Part shown: positions 48,906-58,278 of the stretch, one piece after another
How positions within the stretch are numbered: the stretch's first letter is position 1
Layout: the number at the start of each line of letters is the position of its first letter
NCBI GenBank assembly: GCA_963816985.1
Contig: CAWFMF010000004.1
Span: forward strand, 4,960,001-5,024,000
Direction: 5' to 3'
Source: JAIVJM01 sp963816985
GTDB taxonomy: Bacteria; Acidobacteriota; Blastocatellia; Pyrinomonadales; Pyrinomonadaceae
DNA length: 64,000 bases
Made by a program: the position numbers and the translations under genes
Notes under the pieces: generated by a model
Databases searched by the model: none
The model's input: only the letters and a program-made list of their open reading frames with translations
Told to the model about the DNA's origin: nothing

Positions 48906-51900
48906 GACCGGAGCATTCGCTTCGACGCCCAGTTCGGGCAAGTTATTGACGATAGCGCGCGTCTCAAGACTGACGCTGACGACTTGGCCGACGAGGCGGA
49001 CGATGTATTGCGGGTCGTCGGCGCGGTTCGGGTCGTTGGTGATGCCGCTGCGGCGGTCGGCGCTCAACTGATACTGGTCAACGACCCATTCGAGCGCCGA
49101 GCGGTTGCCGAGTCGGTAGTCGAAGGCTTCTTCGGGGATGCCTTCGAGCGTGAGGAAGTCGTTGTAGTGGAGCGTGCGTTTGTCCTTGCTCAACTTCATC
49201 CGCTCGACGCGCCAGTCGAGGGCCGCGCCGGGGTTCTCGACTCTTTCGAGCGGGTATTCCGTCTGCCGTTCGTAGTTGACGTGGATGTCGGCGAGACGCG
49301 CGCCCGCCCCGGCGAAGGCACGGAAGTCCGGCGCGAACGGGACGCGCGGCAGTTCCCTCTTCAGGTTCGCCGCGTAACGCTCGCGGTAGACTGGATGATG
49401 CAGCACGGCGTAGACGTAATGAAAGATGTCCCACTTCGAGATTGACGCGTCGCCGTACTGCTTTCTGAACTGCTCAAGCGCCCAATCCGTGATGTTCTCT
49501 CGCCGGTTCGTGCCGTCTTCGTTGTAGGTGTAGAAGGGAAAGCATTGAGTTTTCTCAAATGCCAAGTCCAAGTCTAGCAATCTTGTCTGCTGCCAAGACA
49601 CCCGAAAGACATTCTATTACCTATGCCCGCCAGGCAGATTATGCGATTTTGTTTTTCAGTTTCAGGGTTAGGAAAGATGGAAGGAAAAATATCAAACCTC
49701 TATCAATCATCACCCTATCAAAGATATAAGATACTCATCCGTGAACGGGCGATAAAGAGTGCACTCTTATCTTCTCAGGTAAGAACTCGGCAAACCTACC
49801 TCTCTGCAAATCAAGTTTTAAATCCTGCTAGCTCCAAGTGATCTTTGATTGTCATCGTAAATGATGAAATCATCAACCTGACCATTGTTATTTTCTAACC
49901 GCGTCCACTTGAATACCTGCTCATTATAAGCTTCGATCGTACGAATTTATATTTTCCTCAAGAACCCATTCTGTTAAAGTTATAAACCCAAGCTATCCCG
50001 ACTCGTACTATACCCCCTGCCATAACTTTTGAATACAGCTTCCGCATTTGCAGCGTTCCGCTGCTTTCGCCTCTTTGTTACCTATTGGTACGAATGTCTC
50101 GATATTCTGCCTGCATCCCTTCCGTCAGCCAATTATGCTTCGCGTCCGGCTTGAGTTCCTGCCATTCGATGTTGCCGACGTGCTGCTTCTCTTCAAGGAA
50201 GGCGTACTTCTCCCCCTTGCGCCAGAACTCGTCCGTGCGTGCGTAATGAATTGTCGCCGCGCGTGATTCCGATTCACGCCGCCTCACGAAGATGTTGACG
50301 CTAACGCCAACTTGGATGCCGAAGACGTTGTGCGTCGTGCCCGACAGCTTCGGGTTCTTCCGCACGTTGCCGCCTAAATCCATGACGTAAACGGCGTCGA
50401 AATCCTTCGCCAAGTGTTTCCGCATCCCGTCGAAAGCGAGGTTGTCAACGAAGCTATTATTCGTCACGAAGGCAACAATACCCTGACCATTCTCAATAAT
50501 TTGATCTGAAGCCCAGCGAATCGCTTTCACGTATGGGTCGGAAAGCGAGTTCTTATTCGTTGCCTTTGAGTCCTTCGCGTAAGTCTCTGCGACGCGCCTG
50601 TCTGTCTCCTTATACTTGCGGTTCTTGTTGTTGTCGTTCTCGTTCAACTGCCAAGCGTTGTAAGGCGGGTTGCCGATGACGACGGTGATGGGCGAGCGTT
50701 TCTGCCGCTCGACGCGTTCGGTGTTCTCGGTGGAGAAGAAGGAAATCTGCTTGGCCTCGGCCAGCTCGAACGTGTCCACGAGGCAGATGCCCTCGAAGGG
50801 CTCGTAAGTCCCGGTCAGTTCGTAGAACTCGTGCTCGATGTTCATCGAGGCGATGTAGTAGGGCAAGAGCATCACCTCGTTGCAGTGCAATTCGTGCTTG
50901 TACTTGTGCTCAAGCTCCGTCCGCTTCATCTCCTGCATCACGCGGACGATGAAGTTGCCCGTGCCGACGAACGGGTCGAGGATGTGAACGTCGCGCGAAC
51001 CGAGCGACTTGCCGAACTCGCGCCGCAGGATGTCCGCGACGCTTCTGACCATGAAGTTGACAATCGGCTGCGGCGTGTAGACGATGCCGTGCGTGTCGGC
51101 GACCTTGACGGAGAAGCCCTGAAAGAATTTTTCGTAGACGGAGTTTAAGAACTCCTGCTTCTGCCCGAAGTCCTCGATGGTCGCGGCGGTCTGCTCGATG
51201 GCGCGGTAGAAGTGGTCGAAGCGGCGCAGGAACTCTTCGCGGCTGAACGCCTGCGCGGTGAGCGCGTCAATTACCTTCTCTATCTCGTGCGCGATGACGT
51301 TGCGGCGCGTGAAGTCGGAGTTCTTGAAGACCGTGCGGAAGATGCGCTCGGTGAGGATGTGCTGGATGAGCATCTCCTCGACGGCCTGCTCGGAGAGGTT
51401 CGGGTTGACCGACTGGCGGCACAACTCGTAGAAGCCCGCGAACGCCTCGCGGAAACGCGCGTTCGTCTTCCGCGCCTTCTCAATCTGCTCGGTCAGAGCG
51501 CGTCCGAGTTCCGGCAGTTCGGTTTGAAAATCCTCGACGGCCTGCTCCCACTGCTCGTATGCGGGCGGCTGGTACTCGAAGAAGCGCGTGAGGATTTTGA
51601 CGAGCGCGCCCGCGTCGGTGATGTCCTCGTCGGCGACTTCCCTGCCGCCCTGCCAGAGGATTGCGCGCTCCGGCGCTTGGAAGATGATGTTGTCCGAAGG
51701 ATATCCGAGGTCGAGTTTCTTGCGCGCCTCACGCGGCAAATCGTCCGCGCCGTCTTTCGCCTCCCAGTAGCCGTGCGCCAAACGGAACTCGTCGAGCAGC
51801 GCGCCGTCCACACGAAGCGCGCGAGCCTGCGGTCGCCGCAACTGCCATTCGGGGACGAGCGTCCAACCGAACTGCGCGCCGCACGACTTCAAGAGGTCTT

Positions 51901-52015
51901 GGAAGGCGTCGCGCACCGCCATCTCGTGCGAGACGTGCAAAGACTTGAACTGCGCCAGCGCTTCGTAATATTCCTTGACAGGTTTGTGCGTCTGCTTCAG
52001 GTTGAGCTTGTGCAT
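48903..52015 (-). pseudogene. Type ISP-like restriction-modification enzyme (methyltransferase part), broken in the middle
   Basis: N-terminal frame (from 52015, 645 residues) has an N-6 adenine methyltransferase core: HILDPFVGTGNFIVRVMQ (motif I) and VVIGNPPYNAW (motif IV) plus a long helical N-terminus. C-terminal frame (48903-49601) has the C-terminal target-recognition part (SLDLAFEKTQCFPFYTYN-like, YNDFLTLEGIPEEAFDYRLG). Between, 49602-50077 still encodes family-like pieces in three alternating frames (AVFKSYGRGYSTSRDSL, VYNFNRM, TIEAYNEQVFKWTRLENN, DDFIIYDDNQRS, LQRGRFAEFL, RPFTDEYL, PETEKQNRIICLAGIGNRMS), about eight single-base shifts. That segment is much more A/T-rich than its flanks. 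Flanked by palindromes and by 12-bp inverted CTAAGAAGCTGT. Confidence 0.85.
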
Positions 52016-52029
52016 GAGGTCACTTCGAA

Positions 52030-52265
52030 CTAAGAAGCTGTTAAGCCCCCGAAGGGGGCGAAAGAGTTTAGACGAGGGTCGCGAGCCGTGGGGGAAAGCA
52101 TGGATTAAAAATGAGAGCCCCTTGAAAGGGGCGAAAGAAACTCAACCCACTTCCATGCTCAACTTGAATTTCTTTCGCCCCTTTCAGGGGCTTACCAATC
52201 CTTCGCCGCCGTATCCCCACGGCTCGCGCCGTGGGCTAAGTTCTTCCGCCCCCTTCGGGGGCTCT
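52030..52265. repeat. Nested palindromic element, type B
   Basis: Outer arms AGCCCCCGAAGGGGGCG (52044-52060) and complement (52247-52263), then CGCGAGCCGTGGGG / CCCCACGGCTCGCG, then a long central stem AGCCCCTTGAAAGGGGCG (52116-) with complement ending 52192. Starts with CTAAGAAGCTGT. No gene within. Confidence 0.9.
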
Positions 52266-52288
52266 GCAATTAGAGGAGGAAACATAAC

Positions 52289-53089
52289 ATGAAGTGTGCG
52301 CCGTGCGTCTGCTCTTTGATTGTGCTCTCTCTTTTAACCCTCTCGTGCGGGCGCGCGCAAACGTCTTTTCCGGGCGGCGTGCTGGTTGATTTGTCGCACC
52401 CGTTCGACGCGGAGACGGTCTACTGGCCGACCGCCGAGCCCTTCAAGTTGGAGAAGGATTTCGAGGGCCTGACCGACAAGGGCTACTTCTACGCCGCCAA
52501 CCGCTTCTCGACCGCCGAGCACGGCGGGACGCACATTGACGCGCCCGTCCACTTCGCCGAGGGGCGCAACACCGTGGACAGGATTCCTCTGGAACAGTTG
52601 ATGGGCGATGGGATAGTCGTGGACGTTTCGAGCGCGTGCGAGAGAGACGCGGATTATCAAATCTCAACCGGAGACTTCGCCGAATGGGAGCGCGCGAACG
52701 GAGAGATTCCGGCGGGCTCGATTGTTATCCTGCGGACGGGCTTCGGTCGCCGCTGGCCCGACCGCAAGAGTTACATGGGGACGGACGAGCGCGGCGCGGG
52801 GGCCGTCCCCAAACTACATTTTCCGGGGCTCCACCCCGAAGCCGCGCGCTGGCTCGTCGCGAACCGTTCGGTGAAGGCCGTCGGGCTCGACACGCCGAGC
52901 ATAGACTACGGGCAGTCCACGCTCTTCGAGAGCCACCGCGTCCTCTTCGCGCGCGACATCCCCGCCTTCGAGAACCTCGCCAACCTCGACAAACTCCCCG
53001 CCAAAGGTTTTCACGTCATCGCCCTGCCGATGAAAATCAAAGGCGGGTCGGGCGGGCCTCTGCGCGTCGTCGCCATTGTCCGCGAGTAG
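52289..53089 (+). CDS. Cyclase-family (kynurenine formamidase-like) lipoprotein
   Basis: 266 residues. Lipoprotein signal with lipobox LSCG (Cys near 20). The cyclase family metal-binding motif is HGGTHIDAPVHF (about 77-88), with VLVDLSHPFDAETVYWP at the start and LDTPSIDYGQS near the end. The family hydrolyses formamides or lactams with zinc or manganese (KynB). An exported, membrane-anchored version suggests a substrate outside the cytoplasm. Good ribosome site GAGGAGG. No kynurenine pathway genes nearby. Confidence 0.86.
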   Translation: MKCAPCVCSLIVLSLLTLSCGRAQTSFPGGVLVDLSHPFDAETVYWPTAEPFKLEKDFEGLTDKGYFYAANRFSTAEHGGTHIDAPVHFAEGRNTVDRIPLEQLMGDGIVVDVSSACERDADYQISTGDFAEWERANGEIPAGSIVILRTGFGRRWPDRKSYMGTDERGAGAVPKLHFPGLHPEAARWLVANRSVKAVGLDTPSIDYGQSTLFESHRVLFARDIPAFENLANLDKLPAKGFHVIALPMKIKGGSGGPLRVVAIVRE

Positions 53090-53292
53090 CGACGAAATCC
53101 GTCGTTCCCAGCCGCGCCGTTTGTGCTAATATGCCCGCGCTCCGGCTTTGACCGACCGACATACCTTTTCGTACCAGCGGCAGGTAAGCGACCTCATCAT
53201 ACGCGCCGGTCCCTGTTCGACCGAGAACCTTCAACCTGCGTAACGGTCGCACGCTTCATTGACCCGACCTCCGGCCCGTGGGATTTCAGCCG

Positions 53293-53550
53293 ATGTTAAT
53301 TACCTTGTTGGGCAGCGCAAGCATGGGCCTTGTCTGGGGCTGGCTGCTCGGCTCTCTGGGCGGGCGCGTGCGCCGACCGCAAGTGGTCGGCTGGTCGGCC
53401 AGCTCCGCCACGCTCCTCTCGGCGGCGGTCGTCCAAATGTTCGGCGGCTGGCCGGGGGTCTGGCTCTTTCTGGGCGCGACGGCGCTCGCGCTCCTTCTTC
53501 ACCTCGGGTGGCGGCGTGAGTTGCGCGACCGCTACGGAACCTCCACGTAA
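53293..53550 (+). CDS. Small two-helix membrane protein
   Basis: 85 residues from the ATG at 53293 (a GTG at 53278 is possible). Helices about 5-25 (LGSASMGLVWGWLLGSL) and 37-70 (ASSATLLSAAVVQMFGG through FLGATALALLLHLG), with basic RVRRPQ between them. Function unknown. 26 bp upstream of the next membrane protein, same strand; probably one operon with the CHAT protease. Confidence 0.6.
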   Translation: MLITLLGSASMGLVWGWLLGSLGGRVRRPQVVGWSASSATLLSAAVVQMFGGWPGVWLFLGATALALLLHLGWRRELRDRYGTST

Positions 53551-53576
53551 CTTCTACCCCCAAAGGAGACTGCCCC

Positions 53577-54002
53577 ATGCTTCAAGCTGGCGTTGAAAAC
53601 ATTAACGAAGTTCCCGACCTCATCAAGTGGGGTGCCGGCCTGTTCGGCGCCGTCATCGGCTGGTACGTCTACTTCATCAACCGCTACCGCAAGGATGATG
53701 TCGCCTTGAGCGACATCGTGACGCTGATCGGGGCCATCGGCGGGGCCGCCGTCCTCGCGCTCTTCCCCGCGCGCACCGTCCTCTTCGGGGCCTACGGCAT
53801 CGGCCTCGGCGTCGGCTTCTTCGCCTACTTCATCGTGCTGATCTTCCTCGTCGGCATCTCGAAGAACTTCGACGTGGACTTTTTCCTCGACGGGCGGCGC
53901 AGGAAGCTGGGGCCTGACCACACGATTCCCGAAGGGGTTCAGCAGGGGGTGAGAAACATGGAGGCTCTGCCCGGCGGCGGAGGCGGTGCCAACGATAGGT
54001 GA
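53577..54002 (+). CDS. Three-helix membrane protein upstream of the CHAT protease
   Basis: 141 residues; AAAGGAG ribosome site. Hydrophobic segments near 18-33, 46-66 and 69-92 (IGAIGGAAVLALFPA; FGAYGIGLGVGFFAYFIVLI), then a soluble basic tail with FFLDGRRRKLGPD ending in a Gly-rich stretch. The 25-bp gap to the protease gene suggests cotranscription. Could anchor or be cleaved by the protease; no known family. Confidence 0.65.
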   Translation: MLQAGVENINEVPDLIKWGAGLFGAVIGWYVYFINRYRKDDVALSDIVTLIGAIGGAAVLALFPARTVLFGAYGIGLGVGFFAYFIVLIFLVGISKNFDVDFFLDGRRRKLGPDHTIPEGVQQGVRNMEALPGGGGGANDR

Positions 54003-54027
54003 CGCGCGGGAGGGCGGGAGCAGCGAC

Positions 54028-56838
54028 ATGTCTCAGGACGAACTCATTGAGGAACTCCAAGCTCTGGTGGTGGGCGGCAGCGAGGAACTGCTCCTCGACC
54101 TCATGCCTCTGCTGACCGAGTCAATGCTCCGGCACGCGCTGACGGTCGCCGGCCTCACCGGCGACCCCTCGCTGCGCCGCCTCCTGCTGCTTGAACTGGC
54201 GGAACGCATGCCGGAGAAGCGCGAGTTGATCCTTGCGAACCTCCCCGACCCGCGCCCCTACCTCCGCGAGCATTCGGACGCCGGTCGCCGCGTGCTTCAG
54301 ATTATCTCGGAGCTAGACGAAGACCGGCGCGAGTTCTTCATCGAGAGGTCGCTCTACGAACTCGGCAAATCTTCCCGCGGGGGACGCGGGCAGAAGTCGA
54401 AGCCGCCCGAACGGCCTTCGAGCGGCGGCGGCGGCGGCGACACTCGCACACTCGGCGGGGGCGGGGGCTACGGAGGGGGCGGGTCGTCTTCGTCGGGCGG
54501 TTACGGCGGAGGTGGTTCCTCCTCAAGCGGCGGCTACGGTTCAGGCGGCGCTTCGTCCGGGGGCGGTGGCTACGGCGGGGGAACATCTTCCGGCGGTGGC
54601 TACGGCGGTCATGGAAGCGGCTCCTCTTCCGGCGGTGGCGGCGCATCGTCGGGCGGCGGAGGCGGCTCGTCAGGCGGCGGTGGTTCATCGTCGGGCGGCG
54701 GTGGTTATGGCAGTGGCGGCGGATCGTCGTCAGGCGGTGGCGGACGGACAGCCGCGTCGGACATCTACGTGCAGGGCAGACGCATCCAGACTTCGTCAGT
54801 AGATAGAAGTGAGGACAGCTACGATTCACCGAAGGCCGTTAAGGAAGGCGTGTCGGTAGACGAATCGCGTTCCATAAAAGACGCGATGGTCAAGGCCGGG
54901 CTGCTGCCGGAGGAGAAGCCGCGCCGCAAGCCCGACGTTGTCAACCTCGGCTTCGCGCCCACCGAGACGCCCGACCAGTGGCTCGACGCGAAGCAGACGC
55001 TCCGCTGCGGAGAGAAGTATCTCTTCTGGCTCGAAGTCGGGGAAAAGCAGCGCGGCGGGATTGGCGACGCGCCCAGCCTCGGCGTCGAACACCTCCCACG
55101 CTACGCGAAACTGGAGGTCGCGCTCTTCTCCTTCGAGGGCGAGATTGAGATCGTCAATGGCGAGGACGTGGGCGAGCTACAGGTCTCGGACGGCGGGTCT
55201 GTGACGGTCCTCCGCCAGCCCTTCCGCGAGTCGTCCGAACAGCTTTCTTCGGATCGCCTCGGCACGCGCCTCTTCTTCCCAGTCCGCGCGCCCGAACGGC
55301 CCGGCCTCCACCGCCTGCGCTGCAACATCTACTGTGAGCGTTCACTCCTCCAGTCGCACCTCGTCAGCGTGGTGACGCAGAGCGAGTCGTTGAAGGTCAA
55401 TGCGGCGTTCTTCAAGCGAGAGGCTGCCCTCTTCCCTTCGGACAGCCCGCTGCCGAAGAAAAAGGTGGCCCTCTCGGCGGTGACGGATTTTCTGATCGCT
55501 CGCAAGTTCAGCTCCGACGTGCTGCCGCAGACGCCGCACCGCCTGAGCCTGATGCTCAACGGCAATGGCGACGGCACGCACAGCTTCCGCTTCTTCGGCG
55601 CGGGCGAGAACACGTACTTGAAGGACGACGCCACGATCAGCGAGGGCGATCTGAAAAACTACATCAACATCGCGCGCCGCGCCCTGCGGAAGGTCAGTTG
55701 GGGGAAGCCCGACGAATGGGGCGATGATGACAGCTATCTCTACGAGCAGGCCGCGTTCGACCCGGCGCACGACCTCGGTCGGCTGGCGGTGGACATGGCG
55801 CAGCTCGCCACCGCCGGGTCGAGCCTGTACGCGGCCATCACGCGCAGGCTGACGCGCGACCGCGAGGCGCTGTCACGCGTGATGTCCGAGCCGGGGCTTG
55901 TGCAGCTCGCGCTCAAGCAGTCGTCGGGCCACGTCGTCCCGGCGGCGCTCATCTACGACTACCCCTTCGACCCCAATCAGTACCCCCTCAACAGCTACGA
56001 ACTCTGCAAAACGTTCGCCGCCGCCATGCGCTCCGCACAGCCGCTCGAAGAGTGCGACTGCTTCAAGGGCAAGTGCTGGCTCAAGGCCGAGCACGACAAG
56101 AGCGACGAAGACCTTGCAGCCGACGTCGGCCCCTTCGTCTGCCCCAGCGGCTTCTGGGGCTACCGCCACGCGCTCGGCTTGCCGCTCACCATCGGCGAGG
56201 CGGACGATTTGCCGGAGCTGATGCCGCTCCGCGACGAGGTGCAGGTGGTCGTCGGCGTCTCGACCGACTTCGACGTTCAGCGGCGGGTGCAGCATGAAGA
56301 GGTGATGCACAAGTTCAGGCAGCCGGCCCGCTGGGAGCGCGCCGAGAAGCGGCTCGACGTGATGCGGCTGCTCAAGAAGCAGAAGCCGCACCTCGTCTAC
56401 TTCTACTGCCACGGCGGCGTCATGGGGAACGACGTGCCCTACATCCAGTTCGGCGCGGGCGCCGAAGACAACATCGAACCGAGCAATTTCTTCACCGACC
56501 TCAAGCGCTGGGACGACCCGCGCCCGCTCGTCTTCATCAACGGCTGCCACACGACCGCCTTAAGCCCCGAGGTGGCGCTGCGTTTCGTCGAGGTCTTCGT
56601 GCAGGACGCGAACGCCTCCGGCGTCATCGGGACCGAGATCACGATCTTCGAGCCGCTGGCGCGCGACTTCGCGGAGGAGTGCCTGCGCCGCTTTCTCGGC
56701 GGCGAGCCGTTTAAAGACCCTCTGCCGCTGGGCGAGGCCGTCCGCGGCGCACGCCTCGCGCTGCTCAAGCGCGGTAACCCGCTCGGACTCGTCTACGTCC
56801 CCTTCGCCAGTCCGAACCTGCGACTCGTAAAGCAGTAA
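54028..56838 (+). CDS. CHAT-domain caspase-like protease with helical N-terminus and Gly/Ser-rich linker
   Basis: 936 residues from the ATG at 54028 (GGGAG upstream; a GTG at 53986 would overlap the previous gene). Order: helical N-terminal domain (1-110, MSQDELIEELQALVVGG; adaptor-like), Gly/Ser/Tyr low-complexity linker (about 120-260), a beta-rich middle domain (about 300-480), a helical part, a Cys-rich turn (ECDCFKGKCW near 675), then FVCPSGFWGYRHALGLP and the CHAT protease with catalytic His795 (YFYCHGGV) and Cys840 (FINGCHTTAL). CHAT proteases occur in conflict and programmed-death systems. Substrate unknown; active-site pair is intact. Confidence 0.86.
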   Translation: MSQDELIEELQALVVGGSEELLLDLMPLLTESMLRHALTVAGLTGDPSLRRLLLLELAERMPEKRELILANLPDPRPYLREHSDAGRRVLQIISELDEDRREFFIERSLYELGKSSRGGRGQKSKPPERPSSGGGGGDTRTLGGGGGYGGGGSSSSGGYGGGGSSSSGGYGSGGASSGGGGYGGGTSSGGGYGGHGSGSSSGGGGASSGGGGGSSGGGGSSSGGGGYGSGGGSSSGGGGRTAASDIYVQGRRIQTSSVDRSEDSYDSPKAVKEGVSVDESRSIKDAMVKAGLLPEEKPRRKPDVVNLGFAPTETPDQWLDAKQTLRCGEKYLFWLEVGEKQRGGIGDAPSLGVEHLPRYAKLEVALFSFEGEIEIVNGEDVGELQVSDGGSVTVLRQPFRESSEQLSSDRLGTRLFFPVRAPERPGLHRLRCNIYCERSLLQSHLVSVVTQSESLKVNAAFFKREAALFPSDSPLPKKKVALSAVTDFLIARKFSSDVLPQTPHRLSLMLNGNGDGTHSFRFFGAGENTYLKDDATISEGDLKNYINIARRALRKVSWGKPDEWGDDDSYLYEQAAFDPAHDLGRLAVDMAQLATAGSSLYAAITRRLTRDREALSRVMSEPGLVQLALKQSSGHVVPAALIYDYPFDPNQYPLNSYELCKTFAAAMRSAQPLEECDCFKGKCWLKAEHDKSDEDLAADVGPFVCPSGFWGYRHALGLPLTIGEADDLPELMPLRDEVQVVVGVSTDFDVQRRVQHEEVMHKFRQPARWERAEKRLDVMRLLKKQKPHLVYFYCHGGVMGNDVPYIQFGAGAEDNIEPSNFFTDLKRWDDPRPLVFINGCHTTALSPEVALRFVEVFVQDANASGVIGTEITIFEPLARDFAEECLRRFLGGEPFKDPLPLGEAVRGARLALLKRGNPLGLVYVPFASPNLRLVKQ

Positions 56839-56910
56839 TCGCGTAAGGTGCGAGCAGCCCGCCGCGCGTCGCCGCCGTCGTTAAGGGCACGTGATGAGTT
56901 TAAAGGATTA

Positions 56911-57052
56911 GCCACGGAGACACAGAGGCACGGAGAAGAAGAAGGAAAAGATAAAGAGGGCGGACTTAGAGGGAGAGTTGAATGATTCAACTCTCCCTCT
57001 AAGTCCGCCCTCTTCCCTTTTGTTTGTCTCTGTGCCTCCGTGCCTCCGTGGC
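56911..57052. repeat. Long palindromic hairpin between convergent genes
   Basis: Outer arms: GCCACGGAGACACAGAGGCA with 8-nt repeated words, complement at 57017-57052 (CTCTGTGCCTCCGTGCC). Inner perfect palindrome: GAGGGCGGACTTAGAGGGAG and complement around TGAATGATTCA. No T-tract beyond. Lies between the protease and the BaeRF gene. Confidence 0.92.
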
Positions 57053-57057
57053 AAATC

Positions 57058-58278
57058 CTAAGCGTGCTGCGGCTGCGGGGCCGAGTCGGTCGTCGGGGGC
57101 GTGATGCGGTAGCGGAGGATCGCGCCGACGCCGCCGACCTCAGCCAAAAGCGTGGGGTCTTCGATGAAGGTGACGCGGGCCGCCGTCTGATGCGCGCGGG
57201 CGACGAGGTCAGCGGAGACGACGACGGCGTCGGGCTCGATTTCGGCGACGGCCCCGTCTTGACCGGCGACGACCGGCTCCATCACTTCCACGTCACTCTC
57301 GGAGAGAATCGCCACGTCGTCCTTGTCGCCTTCGATGTGCTGCTGAGAGGCGGTGATGAGCAGTTCCTCGACCTGCCCCATCGCGAGCGCTTCGAGCGTG
57401 TCCTGCGAGCCGACGACGCCGAGGCCGCCGGAGCGGTAGGCGTCGAAGAGCCTCTGCACTTTCTCGACGTCGGTCTGCGCGTCGTGGCCGCGCATCACTT
57501 CGAGCGTCGCGTCGAAGACCTCGTGTTCGGGCGTGTTGATGTCGAGGCTCAGAACGTCCACCACCCTCTCCTCGACCGCCTTCGGGAACTGCCCGCGCAG
57601 GAGCGGGATGATCTGCTCGTCGCCCGCGAGGATGATGTGCTCGACTCCGTCCTCGCGCACGACGCGTTCGAGCGCGTCCGAGAGTTCCTTCGCGTGGTGG
57701 AGGTGGTAGTTCTCGTTGTGGCGCTGGTAGCGTGCCTGCGACCAGCCGCCCGCCTGCGAGCGCCGCGTCTTGACGTTCTGCACCTCCTCGCGGTTGACGG
57801 CCTTGCCGCGCGCGAAGACGAAGAGCTGCGCGCGGTTCGTGTCGGCGACCAATACGGCATAGCGCGGGTACTGATCCATCACGCGCGCGAGCGGGTAGAG
57901 GTGCGGCTGGTTGTAGACGTAGAGGCGGTGGTTGTCAATCGGAGCCTCGAACTGCACGGCCTGAAAGAAGTCGTCCGCGCCCGCGCAGGCGAAGACGGCG
58001 ACGCCGTTGGATTCGGGCCGCAGCTCGTTCGAGAGGTACTCGTTAATGCGCTCCACGTCGCGCTCGAAACTGGCGAACGCGGGACTCTCCGCCTCGTAAG
58101 TGCGCAGGAGGTTCCCGAACTCCTTGCGCAGAAAGCGTTCGAAGTCGGCCCGCCCGTGCTCGTTGGCCTGCGCGTTGAGGTAAAGGCTGATAAAGGGCAA
58201 ATCAACCGGCTCGACATCCGCCAGTCGCCCGATAATATCCTGTAAGGTCTCGCTGCCCGCCGCACCACTCTGTGCCAT
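57058..58278 (-). CDS. BaeRF/Vms1-like (eRF1-related) release factor homologue
   Basis: 406 residues. Fits the bacterial archaeo-eukaryotic release-factor (baeRF) families: an eRF1 domain 1-like part, the loop GGWSQARYQRHNENYHLHHA at about 177-196 in place of the GGQ motif (the GGxSQxRxQR form is the hallmark), and the C-terminal eL30-like domain (EHIILAGDEQIIPLLRGQF; AGQDGAVAEIEPDAVVVSA). Would release peptide from stalled or modified ribosomes; often linked by published analyses to conflict systems. Convergent with the CHAT protease gene; functional link is inferred. Confidence 0.84.
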   Translation of the reverse strand: MAQSGAAGSETLQDIIGRLADVEPVDLPFISLYLNAQANEHGRADFERFLRKEFGNLLRTYEAESPAFASFERDVERINEYLSNELRPESNGVAVFACAGADDFFQAVQFEAPIDNHRLYVYNQPHLYPLARVMDQYPRYAVLVADTNRAQLFVFARGKAVNREEVQNVKTRRSQAGGWSQARYQRHNENYHLHHAKELSDALERVVREDGVEHIILAGDEQIIPLLRGQFPKAVEERVVDVLSLDINTPEHEVFDATLEVMRGHDAQTDVEKVQRLFDAYRSGGLGVVGSQDTLEALAMGQVEELLITASQQHIEGDKDDVAILSESDVEVMEPVVAGQDGAVAEIEPDAVVVSADLVARAHQTAARVTFIEDPTLLAEVGGVGAILRYRITPPTTDSAPQPQHA

